DNA of 54,222 nt, from NCBI RefSeq assembly GCF_000311845.1, contig NZ_HE978574.1, forward strand, positions 885,089 to 939,310. The letters run 5' to 3'. Below, piece by piece: positions 24,040 through 33,038 of the stretch. This DNA is from Enorma massiliensis phI. GTDB lineage: Bacteria; Actinomycetota; Coriobacteriia; Coriobacteriales; Coriobacteriaceae. The translations under genes and the position numbers were made by a program. The notes under the pieces are model-generated. The model made no database searches. It was given only the letters and a program-made list of their open reading frames with translations, and had not been told where the DNA came from. How positions within the stretch are numbered: position 1 is the stretch's first letter; each line of letters opens with the position of its first letter.

Positions 24040-25419
24040 TTACCTATCGATCTCGACAGCGTCGATAGCCCACGCGAGGTTGCTCACCGCGCGCTTCTTC
24101 AGGCGTACCGTTGCCGCATGGCGCTCACCATCGTGTAGGTAGTAAAGGGGGAACGATGCCCCGCCGCGGCTCAGGTCGGCGGTGCCGCGCAGGCAGGCGA
24201 TGTAGAAGTACTCGCCGGCAATGCCGAGCGCATCGGCTCCATAGGGCAGCAGGGCGGCGAGTTCGGCCATGATTGAAGCGGGGCAGTACACCTCTGCGGC
24301 GAAGTCTTGAGGATACATGCTGAGGTCGACGGGGCGTGGCCCGGCGGTCGCGGCATTGGAATCCGCCGCTTTAGCCTCGGGCTCGTCGGCTGCGGCCTCG
24401 CTTGCTCCCGGCTTGCCGCCTGACGGGGCCTCCGCCGCGGTCTCGGCGGTTGACGCGTCGTTTGTGACCGGAGTCGATTCCAGCGTGGTCACGCCGGCAT
24501 CGGCGCGGTCCGGGTCGAAGGTGACCGTGAGCGAGAAGGCCGGTTCAGGGGCGCGCACCGTTGCCTCGGGCGCCTCGCCGCTTGTGGCTCCCGCGGTCTC
24601 TTGCACGGCGTTGTTCGTTGTCTCGGCACGCTCTTGCTGAACGTTGCTTGCGGGTTCAGGTGACCCTATCCCCGCATCGTCTGCCGTGGCAGATGGGTTC
24701 TCTTCGGAATCGGTTGCCGCCCCAGACGGTTCCAGCCCATCGCCTTTCGCGGACATTGACGGTCCTCGTTGCTCGGCACCATCGGTTTCGCTTGCCGCGT
24801 GCTTGGTAGGCTCCTCGGCGTCATGCGAGGCTGCTTCGCCTGAAGCATCTGCAGCGGCTTCGCGGGTTGCGGGCACGTCGGCCTCGGCGCTCCCCTCTGG
24901 GGCCACGAGGGCTTCTGGAGCGCGCGCGGGGGCTTCCTGCGAGGTTGCAGGAGTTTCCGACAAAGCCACAGGGGTTTCCTGCTCGGCGCTCGCGGATTCG
25001 GCGGTTTCCACATTGGCGGGCTCATCGGCCGTCTCGCGCGGAACGATGCGCGGCCGAACCGGCTTGAGGCCGCGTGCGCCCTTCTTGCGCTTCCAGGGCT
25101 TTCCCGCGGATTTGCCGCCGGCGGGTTTGGGGGAGTCGTCGGCGGATTCGAGCGCTTCGTCCCATTCCGGCTGGGCAACAAGCGTTGCGTAGACGCGGCC
25201 TCCCTTGAAGACAGTGAGCGTCACTATATCGCCCAGCGCCTCCATGAGGGCGCGCGCGTCGGCAAACCCCATGTCCTCGGCGGCGAGCCCGTCGGCGGCG
25301 AGTGCTTCTTCGATTTGCGTGATAAACGTTTGCCGTCCGGTTCCGATGGCGGCCTTCAGCATGCGATACAGGTACATGCGATTGCCTTGGCTAAGCTGCG
25401 GTTGTTGCTGCGATGACAT
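24040..25419 (-). CDS. Unrecognised protein with globular ends and a long disordered Ala/Glu/Thr linker
   Basis: A 459-residue protein. Residues about 1-90 look like a small helical/winged domain (NRMYLYRMLKAAIG, then FADARALMEALGDIVTLTVF, GRVYATL). Next is a basic patch (GKPWKRKKGARGLKPVRPR), then about 200 residues of Ala, Glu, Thr and Ser low complexity with repeated ETxAxSxE-like wording. The last 100 residues form a compact domain containing YPQDFAAEVYCPASI and GEYFYIACLRG. No signal peptide or membrane helix. The ATG at 25419 follows AAAGAGG; the extra upstream 20 codons are less likely. The ends resemble nucleic-acid-binding modules joined by a linker; this is a guess. Confidence 0.75.
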   Translation of the reverse strand: MSSQQQPQLSQGNRMYLYRMLKAAIGTGRQTFITQIEEALAADGLAAEDMGFADARALMEALGDIVTLTVFKGGRVYATLVAQPEWDEALESADDSPKPAGGKSAGKPWKRKKGARGLKPVRPRIVPRETADEPANVETAESASAEQETPVALSETPATSQEAPARAPEALVAPEGSAEADVPATREAAADASGEAASHDAEEPTKHAASETDGAEQRGPSMSAKGDGLEPSGAATDSEENPSATADDAGIGSPEPASNVQQERAETTNNAVQETAGATSGEAPEATVRAPEPAFSLTVTFDPDRADAGVTTLESTPVTNDASTAETAAEAPSGGKPGASEAAADEPEAKAADSNAATAGPRPVDLSMYPQDFAAEVYCPASIMAELAALLPYGADALGIAGEYFYIACLRGTADLSRGGASFPLYYLHDGERHAATVRLKKRAVSNLAWAIDAVEIDR

Positions 25420-25480
25420 GGGCGCCTCTTTCGTAGTATGTTCCCCTAGCATCTTAGCATCGGCGCTCGCCTTGGACACT

Positions 25481-25611
25481 CGGGCTCGCCGGGCACCTCT
25501 CGCCTCGGACGTTCAGGCACTCGGGCGCCTATTTTCGACGATGCAACAGGCACCGTGACGGATTCGGACGCTCGGGCTCGTGCGGGCACCTATTGCCTCG
25601 GACGCTCAGGC
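25481..25611. repeat. Imperfect 38-39 bp direct repeat pair
   Basis: Copies at 25481-25518 and 25573-25611 share GCCTCGGACG and flanking GGGCACCT and TCAGGC blocks; 25 of the last 28 positions match. They lie between two minus-strand genes. Confidence 0.6.
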
Positions 25612-25630
25612 GATCGGAGGCTCGCGGCGC

Positions 25631-26773
25631 CTATCGAGATGCGGCGGCGCCGGTCGTCGTCCCCGCCGCGGGCGTCTGTCCCGTGGCTCCGCTGCTCGTG
25701 CCGCCTCCGGTGCCGCCCGACGTGCCGGATTGCGAACCGCCGGTGCCGCCCGACGTGCCGTCGCCGCTTCCGGAGCTATCCGTACCGTCTTCCGGTGTTG
25801 CGTCCGATCCGCTTCCTTGCGTTCCATCTCCGGAGCCGCCGGTGGCAGGGTCGCTCGCGCTCGGAGTCGATGGCGAATCGGCCGAGGTGCCGTCGCTTGC
25901 CGTGCCCGGATTGGATTCTGATCCCGTTGCAGCTTGTGACTCTTCATCAGAGGAAGTGCCGTTCTCCAAGGTGTCTACGGTGGCATCGGCGGAGGTGTCA
26001 AGCTCTTCGGTTGCAGGGGTGAAGATGGGCGTGGTTCTCGTGCCCAGGCCCTCGCCAGCGGTGAGGACGAGTATCACCGCGGTGCAGGCGACGAGCGCCA
26101 CTACGGCCGAGATGATCGAGAACGCGACAACCTTGCGCTGGGTAGCCGAGCGCTCAGCCACGGCGCGTGCTTGGAGCCGCTTCGGTGCAATTCTCGTTCC
26201 CGAGCCCGCGCTCGCTGCGGCACCGTTCCGCGCGCCCTGTGAGGCGTAGGCGGTTGGAGTGCCTCCGGCTTCCCGCGCGTAGCCGCTCGCGCTTCCATAC
26301 GATGTCCAGGTGGTGGCCTGCCCGCTGGAGATATCGATCGGGTCGGGCGCTATCGGTTGGGTGACGCCTTGGTCGCCCGCATGGTATGAGGAGCCCGACC
26401 GCTTTCCCCGCGCCGAGTGCCGGTCGTCGCCGATTGCGGGCGCGACGACGTTCTTCTTGAGCTTCTCGGCGCTTGCCGTGAGAAAGCGACGGTATAGCTG
26501 GGATGAGACCACCGTCACGACGGAGCTTACTGCGGCGCCGATTACCGAGCCAGCGATGCCGATCCTCGATGCGAGCACCACCGAGGTGGCGGCTGCGGCC
26601 GCTCCCGCGATGATTTGGGCAATCGAGAGGTCGTCGAACAGACGCTCCTTATGCTTGGAAAACGATTGCGTGTTGCCAATAGATGCCTCGGTTGCGGCCT
26701 GGTCGTCGCTCTCGCGCCTGACCACGCGCGTCCGCTGCCGATCGGTGAACTCCTCATATGCATCGGGTGCCAT
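25631..26773 (-). CDS. Membrane-anchored protein with a long Ser/Thr/Gly/Asp-rich outer tail
   Basis: A 380-residue protein of unknown function. Hydrophobic segments lie at about 51-70 and 71-92 (small-residue rich, hairpin-like) and 215-239; a basic 93-130 region and a flexible 130-212 linker separate them. From about 241 the chain is a 140-residue tail rich in Ser, Thr, Gly and Asp with GSGDGT- and SGGTGG-like repeats, typical of a stalk outside the membrane. No sortase motif or enzymatic domain is visible. The start follows GGGAGG. Confidence 0.8.
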   Translation of the reverse strand: MAPDAYEEFTDRQRTRVVRRESDDQAATEASIGNTQSFSKHKERLFDDLSIAQIIAGAAAAATSVVLASRIGIAGSVIGAAVSSVVTVVSSQLYRRFLTASAEKLKKNVVAPAIGDDRHSARGKRSGSSYHAGDQGVTQPIAPDPIDISSGQATTWTSYGSASGYAREAGGTPTAYASQGARNGAAASAGSGTRIAPKRLQARAVAERSATQRKVVAFSIISAVVALVACTAVILVLTAGEGLGTRTTPIFTPATEELDTSADATVDTLENGTSSDEESQAATGSESNPGTASDGTSADSPSTPSASDPATGGSGDGTQGSGSDATPEDGTDSSGSGDGTSGGTGGSQSGTSGGTGGGTSSGATGQTPAAGTTTGAAASR

Positions 26774-27103
26774 GGTGCCTCCCGTTTGAATGTCTATAGA
26801 GCGCGATGCCGCCCCTCGGCCCGCGCGTGTTCGTTATACATCTCTCCTACCCGGCGTGCACGGCATTGTCCGCTCCATGTGGAAGTCAACAGAAAGACAG
26901 CGAACAGATGAAGGGGTTGTGAAGGGGGGCAGGCGCATGTCGCGAGCATGCATATTCAGGCGGTGCGCGCGGGGGTCGGCGCACGGGGGAGCGGTGCGCG
27001 CAGGGCCGGGTGCGCACGGGAGACCGCGGGGCGTTGATGCTCACTGGGGATGGGAAGCGGGCGCACGCAGGGAGAATCCGCGCGGTATCGGTGGTGGGGG
27101 ATG
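26774..27103. other. Gene-free stretch of about 330 bases
   Basis: It holds the ribosome site and presumably the promoter of the minus-strand gene starting at 26773 and, at its right end, the 3' end of the glycosyltransferase gene. It is G-rich on the plus strand (GCGCACGGG-type runs). I see no convincing gene or RNA in it. Confidence 0.6.
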
Positions 27104-28144
27104 CTACGCTTCGTCAAGCGGCGGCATGGGTGTCCAATCGCGATCGCGATAGATGCGTCGTGCCGCGCGCATACCGCGCACAAGCTGCGCAATGCCCGTC
27201 TTGAAGGTACGGTCGACTACGGCCAGGCGGATGAGCTCCTTCGAAAAGGTCGCGAACGTTCCCACGCCATAGAGCACGCGATGATAGTCGCCATGCTCGC
27301 GCAGATAGCGCGCTAGGAACCCGCGATTGCGCATGATGTAGAAGCGGTTGGTGTCGCTCGTGCTGTTGAGCTGCCGCTTTCCCGCGATATCCCAGTTTGA
27401 GACCACGCGGCTGCGCTTGAGGATAAGGTCGGCAACCACCACGCATTCGGTCACCTTCGATGCAAGGTAGCCGTAGCAGGCGTCGTCGCCGTAGATGAAG
27501 AAGCGGGCATCGGGAAAACCGATCTTTCGCACCACATCGCGCGAGAAGAGGCCTCCTTCGAAGCAAAGCGAGTTCATGCGCTTGTAGCCCTCCGGCCCAA
27601 GGTCTGCGGGAGCCAGCGGGTTGGGGATGCCAAGGCGCAGAAGCTGCTGGTACTGCCAATAGAAAGGACCGTCGTCGTAATCGAGACGCGATCCCTGCAC
27701 CACCTGGTAGCGCGCTCCCCAGCGGGCGAGGCGGTCGATGGCCTCGGGCATGACCTCCACGTCGTCGTCCATGACCCAGAACCACTGGGCACCGAGCTTC
27801 CAAGCGTGCTGCACGCCAGCTGAGAATCCGCCCGCGCCACCGGTGTTCTCATATTGAGGCACGCAGATCATGCGGTCCGTCCCACCGAGCGCATCGGCAT
27901 CTGCGGCGCCCCAGAGCTCGGCGAAGCGCTTGTTCGCGCTGTGCACGAGCGCTTCGGTTGCAGGGGATGCCTCGTTGTCGATGACGATGATGCGCCACGG
28001 CGCCTGCGTGAGGGTGGCGAAAGAATCGAAGAGGCGAGAGAGAAGCTCTTGCCGCTTATACGTGACCACGACGATGGCCAAGCGGTCGAGATGTTCCTGA
28101 GCGCCGCCGGCGGGCGCATTCGATGTGTTGGCTGCTGCGCTCAC
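27104..28144 (-). CDS. Family 2 glycosyltransferase, GlfT2/galactofuranosyltransferase-like
   Basis: About 346 residues with a GT-A fold: LAIVVVTYKRQELLSRLFDS at the start, IIVIDNEAS, ENTGGAGGFSAGVQHAWK and the metal-binding FWVMDDDVEV. The GGAGGFSAG segment is characteristic of galactofuranosyl/rhamnosyl transferases that use UDP-Galf or dTDP-Rha for cell-wall or capsule glycans. Start choice is uncertain: the GTG at 28144 follows AGGAAAGGGG and is preferred; an ATG at 28189 follows GGGGAGG but lies almost on top of a TATAAT box at about 28205. Divergent from the next two glycosyltransferase genes. Confidence 0.85.
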   Translation of the reverse strand: MSAAANTSNAPAGGAQEHLDRLAIVVVTYKRQELLSRLFDSFATLTQAPWRIIVIDNEASPATEALVHSANKRFAELWGAADADALGGTDRMICVPQYENTGGAGGFSAGVQHAWKLGAQWFWVMDDDVEVMPEAIDRLARWGARYQVVQGSRLDYDDGPFYWQYQQLLRLGIPNPLAPADLGPEGYKRMNSLCFEGGLFSRDVVRKIGFPDARFFIYGDDACYGYLASKVTECVVVADLILKRSRVVSNWDIAGKRQLNSTSDTNRFYIMRNRGFLARYLREHGDYHRVLYGVGTFATFSKELIRLAVVDRTFKTGIAQLVRGMRAARRIYRDRDWTPMPPLDEA

Positions 28145-28352
28145 CCGCGCCGCCCCTTTCCTCGTGCCGGAGCATGGTTCCCGGTCCATCCCGGGCCTCC
28201 CCATTATACGCGAGAGCGCTTTTCCGGGCCTCCGGCCCCGCATCCCCCGCCAAATTCCGCGAAACGTGCGCTCGTCAGTGTGACGCCTCGCTGCGGGCGC
28301 ACCGACGCGGTATCATGGGGCCGTGCTTAGCTATATGAAGAAGGAGGGGTTT

Positions 28353-29498
28353 GTGGGTATCTCGCCAGCCGATGCAGCCGCGGCAGGGGACAGGGCGTCC
28401 GGGAACGCTGCCGCGCCCGTGGCCTCGTTGCTCATGCCTATCTACAACGTCGAGCGCTATCTCGAGGAGAGCATCGCCTCGGCGCGCGCGCAGACGCTTC
28501 GAGACATCGAGATCATCTGCATCGACGACGGCTCGACCGACGGTTCGCCCCAGATCATTGCTCGCGCGGCTGCCGAAGACGAGCGCATCCGGGTCATCAC
28601 CAAGGCTAATTCAGGTTACGGGGATTCTATGAACCGAGGGCTCGATGCTGCGCGCGGTGCCTACATCGCCATCCTGGAGCCGGACGACATCATGTATCCC
28701 CGTGCGCTCGAGATGCTCGTTGCAGCCGCCGAGAATGCGGACGCCATGATTGCCAAGGGCAATTTCGACCTGTACTGGTCGACTCCGCAGGAGCGCCGTG
28801 AGTTCTTCGAGGTCGCGCGTGCGGAGCGCTGCGGTGTTCCGGTGCGCCCCCGCGAGGATCCGTTTATCTTCGGGCAAAAGCCCTCCATCTGGTCGGCCGT
28901 CTACCGGCGTGCGTTCCTTGCCGAGAACGGCATTCGCTTCCTGCCCACGCCAGGTGCGGCGTTCCAGGACACGTCGTTCTCGTTCAAGGCGTATGCCTGC
29001 GCGGAACGCGTGGTGTACGTGCACGATCCCGTGCTCGCATACCGGCAAGATAACGAAGGCTCTTCGGTCAACGCGTCCAACAAGGTGTATTGCGTGTGCG
29101 AGGAGTATGCCGAGATCGAGCGTTGGTTGAGCGCGGAAGCGCCCGCTCGCTTTGGGGCAGACGCGGCCGCGCGCCTTCTGCGTAGTGCGCTTGTTGCAAA
29201 ATACGATTCCTATATGTGGAGCTACGTGCGCTTGGCCCCGCAATTCCATGTTGAGTTTCTGGAGCGTATGGCGGCCGAGTACCGTCGGGCGCTCGACGCG
29301 GGGGAGGTCGCCCTCGACGACATGAAGCCGTGGAAGCGGGCAAACCTTAAGGGGATCTTGCGCGATCCCGAGGCGTGGGAGCGAGCGAATGCCTCGTATG
29401 CCACAGCGGGGCCGGCTGGCCGCGCACTCCATTATCTCAAGCTCGGCGGGCCGGGGCTTCTGCTTGCGTATGCCAGGAACAGGTTGGGCCATGAGTAG
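28353..29498 (+). CDS. Family 2 glycosyltransferase
   Basis: A 381-residue GT2 enzyme: VASLLMPIYNVERYLEE, ICIDDGSTDGS and EPDDIMYP carry the nucleotide-sugar site. The second half (about 220 residues) has a family-specific region with FQDTSFSFKAYA and repeated Tyr/Trp. The GTG at 28353 follows AAGGAGGGG; an ATG at 28335 is possible. It overlaps the next glycosyltransferase by eight bases, and both probably decorate the same surface polymer. Acceptor unknown. Confidence 0.88.
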   Translation: MGISPADAAAAGDRASGNAAAPVASLLMPIYNVERYLEESIASARAQTLRDIEIICIDDGSTDGSPQIIARAAAEDERIRVITKANSGYGDSMNRGLDAARGAYIAILEPDDIMYPRALEMLVAAAENADAMIAKGNFDLYWSTPQERREFFEVARAERCGVPVRPREDPFIFGQKPSIWSAVYRRAFLAENGIRFLPTPGAAFQDTSFSFKAYACAERVVYVHDPVLAYRQDNEGSSVNASNKVYCVCEEYAEIERWLSAEAPARFGADAAARLLRSALVAKYDSYMWSYVRLAPQFHVEFLERMAAEYRRALDAGEVALDDMKPWKRANLKGILRDPEAWERANASYATAGPAGRALHYLKLGGPGLLLAYARNRLGHE

Positions 29499-30558
29499 GC
29501 CTGCGGAAGGGCGCGCTCCAGCGGTATCGCTCGTCATGCCCGTGTACAACGCGTCGTCCACGGTGGGGGAGAGCGTCGAGTCGGTGCTTTCTCAGACCAT
29601 GGGCGACCTTGAGCTTATCTGCGTGGACGACGGCTCGACGGACGGCTCGCGAGCGGTGCTTGAGGGCATTGCTGGTCGCGATGCCCGCGTTCGCGTGATC
29701 GCGCAGGAGAACGCCGGTCCTTCCGCCGCGCGCAACACGGGGCTCGATGCGGCGCGGGGGCGCATCATCTGCACGATCGATGCCGACGATGCACTTGTGC
29801 CGGAGCACTGCGCCCGCTTGGTCGAGGTTTTTGAGCGCACCGGCGCCGAGGTCGTGGTGTTCGGCGCGGTGTGCGAGCCGGAGGACGCGGCGTCGGAGCG
29901 TATCCGTGAGCTTTTGAGCCCCAGGGCAGCGAGCTATGCATCTTTCGCGCCCGAGCTGCTGTTTTCCGCGCATGCCCAACCCTACGCGTGGCGGGCGGCG
30001 TGGACGCGATCGCTGGAAGAGCGCGAGCTCGTGCGGTTCCCTGAGGGCGTTCGCCTTGGCGAGGACGCCGCGTTTCTCTTCACGCTTTATCCGGTGGCGC
30101 ACGGTATCGAGCTGATTCCCGACAAGCTATACCGCTACCGCATGGTGGGCGGATCGCTCACACACGCGCTGGACGACCCGTCGGCTCTTGCACGGAAGGT
30201 TGCCCAGCACCTGGGCGCGTTCGAGGCGATTTTTGCGGAATGGTCGCGTCGCGGGCTCGAGTCGCTCTGCCCCGCGCAGATGGTGACGTGGTGTTTGGAT
30301 ATGACCGCCTTCGACCTCGTGCGCTTGCCTGCGAAGGAGGGGGCCGCCGCCGTCGCGCGTCTTGCGCAGACTTTGGCGGATGTTTATGGGGAAGCTTGGG
30401 CGGAGCTCCCCCGGCAGCAGGCCGTACGGCGTACGGCGCAGCAGGTTGCCGACGCTGCCGCCGCGGGCACGGGCCTCACGCTGGGTAAAATCGACATCGT
30501 GCGCTTTTTTCTCGCCACCCGTGGCCTGCGCGCGTGCGTACAGCGGGTGCTGCGGTAG
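29491..30558 (+). CDS. Family 2 glycosyltransferase
   Basis: A 355-residue GT2: VSLVMPVYNASSTVGES, ICVDDGSTDGS, NAGPSAARNTGLDAARG and TIDADDALVP. The middle carries RLGEDAAFLFTLYP, a conserved second acidic motif. The start overlaps the previous stop (ATGAGTAG). No membrane helix, so it is a cytoplasmic-face transferase. It ends before a 141-bp inverted-repeat element. Confidence 0.88.
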   Translation: MSRPAEGRAPAVSLVMPVYNASSTVGESVESVLSQTMGDLELICVDDGSTDGSRAVLEGIAGRDARVRVIAQENAGPSAARNTGLDAARGRIICTIDADDALVPEHCARLVEVFERTGAEVVVFGAVCEPEDAASERIRELLSPRAASYASFAPELLFSAHAQPYAWRAAWTRSLEERELVRFPEGVRLGEDAAFLFTLYPVAHGIELIPDKLYRYRMVGGSLTHALDDPSALARKVAQHLGAFEAIFAEWSRRGLESLCPAQMVTWCLDMTAFDLVRLPAKEGAAAVARLAQTLADVYGEAWAELPRQQAVRRTAQQVADAAAAGTGLTLGKIDIVRFFLATRGLRACVQRVLR

Positions 30559-30595
30559 AGCGGGGTGCCAAACTGCCGATCGCATCATTGCGCAT

Positions 30596-30736
30596 GTTCG
30601 TTCCACTTTTGGGAACTTCTTTTCCGGTGTCATGGGGTAACGCCTACAAAAACATGGAAACCGTGCAGGATATCGCTGGGCGTAAGGCTGTTATCTTATG
30701 CCGTGCGCAAAAGATATTCCCAAAAGTGGAACGAAC
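30596..30736. repeat. 141-bp element with 20-bp perfect terminal inverted repeats (family D)
   Basis: Terminal arms GTTCGTTCCACTTTTGGGAA (30596-30615) and its exact reverse complement (30717-30736); weaker pairing continues inward for about 10 bases. The 101-base interior has no open frame. It looks like a small non-autonomous mobile element, but no clear target duplication is seen. Confidence 0.85.
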
Positions 30737-30832
30737 GCGCGCGGACGGCGCCCTTCCTGTCCCCGACCCGCTGCAACAACCAATGCGGGTTAGAATACTG
30801 AGCAAAGAATGTCCGATGCAAAGGAGTTCGGC

Positions 30833-32881
30833 ATGGATGAGCTGATGTTCACGGGGGCCTGCGGCACGGGATCGCCCGATCCTGCTGCGCGCGACGGGTT
30901 CTTTCGCGTTGCGGCTGCGACGCCCAAGATTCGCGTGGCAGATGTGCAGGGCAACGCCGAGGCCGTCCTCGCGTGCGTGCGCGCGGCGGCCGAGGGCGGC
31001 GTGGGCGCGCTCGCATTGCCGGAGTTGTGCCTAACCGGCTATACCTGCGCGGATCTCTTTTTGGACCGCGCCTTGCTGCGCGAGGCGGAGGCTGCCCTCG
31101 TTTGGCTTCTCGAAGAGACGCGCACCCTCCCCATCATCTTTACCGTAGGCCTTCCCGTGGCGCATGCTGTGGCGCTCTATAACTGTGCTGCCGTGTGCTG
31201 CGCGGGCAAATTGCTCGGGCTTACCGCCAAGCAGCACATTCCCAACTACGGCGAATTCTATGAGTGCCGCTGGTTTACTCCAGCGCCGGCGGAGCCAAAG
31301 ATCGTCCCCTTGTTTGCGGGCCAGCGCGACGTGCCGCTCGGGGCGCGCATCGTCTATCGCTGCGAAGATGCGGGTGCCTCATCGGTGGCCATCGGTGTGG
31401 AGGTTTGCGAGGATCTTTGGGTTCCCGAGCCGCCTTCGACCGCTATGGCGACCGAGCTCGGCGCGACCGTCATCCTAAACGCCTCCGCTTCGGACGAGAT
31501 CATCGGCAAGGCATCCTACCGCCGCCAGCTCGTGAGCCAGCAGTCGGCGCGGCTGTACTGCGCCTACGCCTACGCCGATGCCGGGGAGGGCGAGTCTACG
31601 ACGGATCTGGTCTTCGCGGGTGAGAACCTCGTCGCCGAGAACGGATCGGTGCTCGCCAAGACGCCGCTCTTCAGCTGCGAGATGGCTGTGGCCGATGTCG
31701 ATCTCGACCGGCTCTGCGCCGAGCGCCGCCGCTCTACCACCTGGGCCCCCTCGCCGCTTTCGCACGGCTTGTCGCGCGAGGTGCCGTTCTCGTTTGCAGC
31801 CGCACGGGGTGAGGCGCGAGAAGGGGAGGGCGCTCCCGCCACGGCGCCCCTCATGCTCTCGGCGCTTGATATCAACCGCGTCTTTCCGCAGGCTCCGTTC
31901 GTGCCTGTTGATGCGGGCGACCTTGCCGAGCGCTGCGAGGAGATCTTGAGCCTGCAGGCCGCCGGCCTCAAGACGCGCCTCGCCCATACGGGCACCAAGC
32001 GCGCGGTCATCGGCCTCTCGGGCGGGCTCGACTCCACGCTCGCGCTGCTCGTGACCGTGCGCGCCTTCGATGCGCTCGGGCTTTCGCGCGATGGCATCAC
32101 GGCCGCGTCGATGCCGGGCTTCGGCACCACGGTGCGCACCAAGACGAATGCCCAGACGCTCGCCGAGGCGCTCGGGGTGAGTTTCCGTGAGATTCCCATT
32201 GGGGCGGCGGTCGAACAGCACTTTTCCGATATCGGCCACGATCCCGCGGTGCAAGACGTGACCTATGAGAACAGTCAGGCGCGCGAGCGCACGCAGGTGC
32301 TCATGGACCTCGCCAACCAGCAGGGCGGCTTCGTAATCGGCACGGGCGACCTTTCGGAACTGGCGCTCGGCTGGGCTACCTACAACGGCGATCACATGAG
32401 CATGTACGCCGTGAACGCGAGCGTGCCCAAGACGCTCGTGCGCCACCTCGTGCGCTACGCGGCCGGGGTTTTCGGCGGGCAGATTGAAGAAACGCTCCTC
32501 GACATTCTCGATACGCCCGTCTCGCCCGAGCTTCTGCCTCCTACGGGCGATGGCCAGATCGCGCAGAGGACCGAGGATTTGGTTGGCCCCTACGAGCTGC
32601 ACGATTTCTTCTTGTATTACCTGCTGCGCTTTGGATTCGCTCCGGGGAAGATCTTCCGAATGGCATGCCGCTCGTTCGAGGGCGTCTATGATCGCGAAAC
32701 CATTCACAGCTGGCTGCGCGTGTTCTACCGCCGGTTCTTCGCTCAGCAGTTCAAACGCAGCTGCCTGCCCGACGGTCCCAAGGTGGGTTCGGTGACGCTC
32801 AGCCCCCGCGGCGACTGGCGCATGCCGAGCGACGCCAGCGCGCGCCTCTGGCTCGCCGAGATCGATGGCCTCGAAAAATGA
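30833..32881 (+). CDS. nadE: Glutamine-dependent NAD+ synthetase
   Basis: A 682-residue two-domain enzyme that converts nicotinate adenine dinucleotide to NAD+. The N-terminal nitrilase-type glutaminase has its triad at Glu64 (ALPELCLTGY), Lys133 (TAKQHIPNYGEF) and Cys192 (VEVCEDLW). The C-terminal synthetase domain has the ATP PP-loop LSGGLDSTLAL (Ser396-Ser401) and GTGDLSELALGW. Length is typical of the long actinobacterial NadE. The ATG at 30833 follows AAAGGAG; the upstream ATG-like starts lack a site. Confidence 0.96.
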   Translation: MDELMFTGACGTGSPDPAARDGFFRVAAATPKIRVADVQGNAEAVLACVRAAAEGGVGALALPELCLTGYTCADLFLDRALLREAEAALVWLLEETRTLPIIFTVGLPVAHAVALYNCAAVCCAGKLLGLTAKQHIPNYGEFYECRWFTPAPAEPKIVPLFAGQRDVPLGARIVYRCEDAGASSVAIGVEVCEDLWVPEPPSTAMATELGATVILNASASDEIIGKASYRRQLVSQQSARLYCAYAYADAGEGESTTDLVFAGENLVAENGSVLAKTPLFSCEMAVADVDLDRLCAERRRSTTWAPSPLSHGLSREVPFSFAAARGEAREGEGAPATAPLMLSALDINRVFPQAPFVPVDAGDLAERCEEILSLQAAGLKTRLAHTGTKRAVIGLSGGLDSTLALLVTVRAFDALGLSRDGITAASMPGFGTTVRTKTNAQTLAEALGVSFREIPIGAAVEQHFSDIGHDPAVQDVTYENSQARERTQVLMDLANQQGGFVIGTGDLSELALGWATYNGDHMSMYAVNASVPKTLVRHLVRYAAGVFGGQIEETLLDILDTPVSPELLPPTGDGQIAQRTEDLVGPYELHDFFLYYLLRFGFAPGKIFRMACRSFEGVYDRETIHSWLRVFYRRFFAQQFKRSCLPDGPKVGSVTLSPRGDWRMPSDASARLWLAEIDGLEK

Positions 32882-32884
32882 TAA

Positions 32885-32971
32885 AACGGGTCAAAATGGG
32901 ACGGGGTTGTTTTGACCCATTCCGGCCTGCCCCGTCGCCTTGCCCCTTTTGGGACGGGGTCATTTGGGGCC
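32885..32971. repeat. Repeat family A, partial copy
   Basis: Starting four bases after nadE, GGGTCAAAA and TTTTGACCC form a hairpin around the core GGGACGGGGTTGTTTTG (32898-32914), the core of the 6409-6515 element. A second GGGACGGGGT occurs at 32951-32960. Likely also a transcription end for nadE. Confidence 0.7.
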
Positions 32972-33038
32972 ATTCGCGGCCTCCCGCGGCGCCCCTCCTT
33001 GGCTAGGTAACCAGTTGCTGTCAACGAAAGGATCTTCC

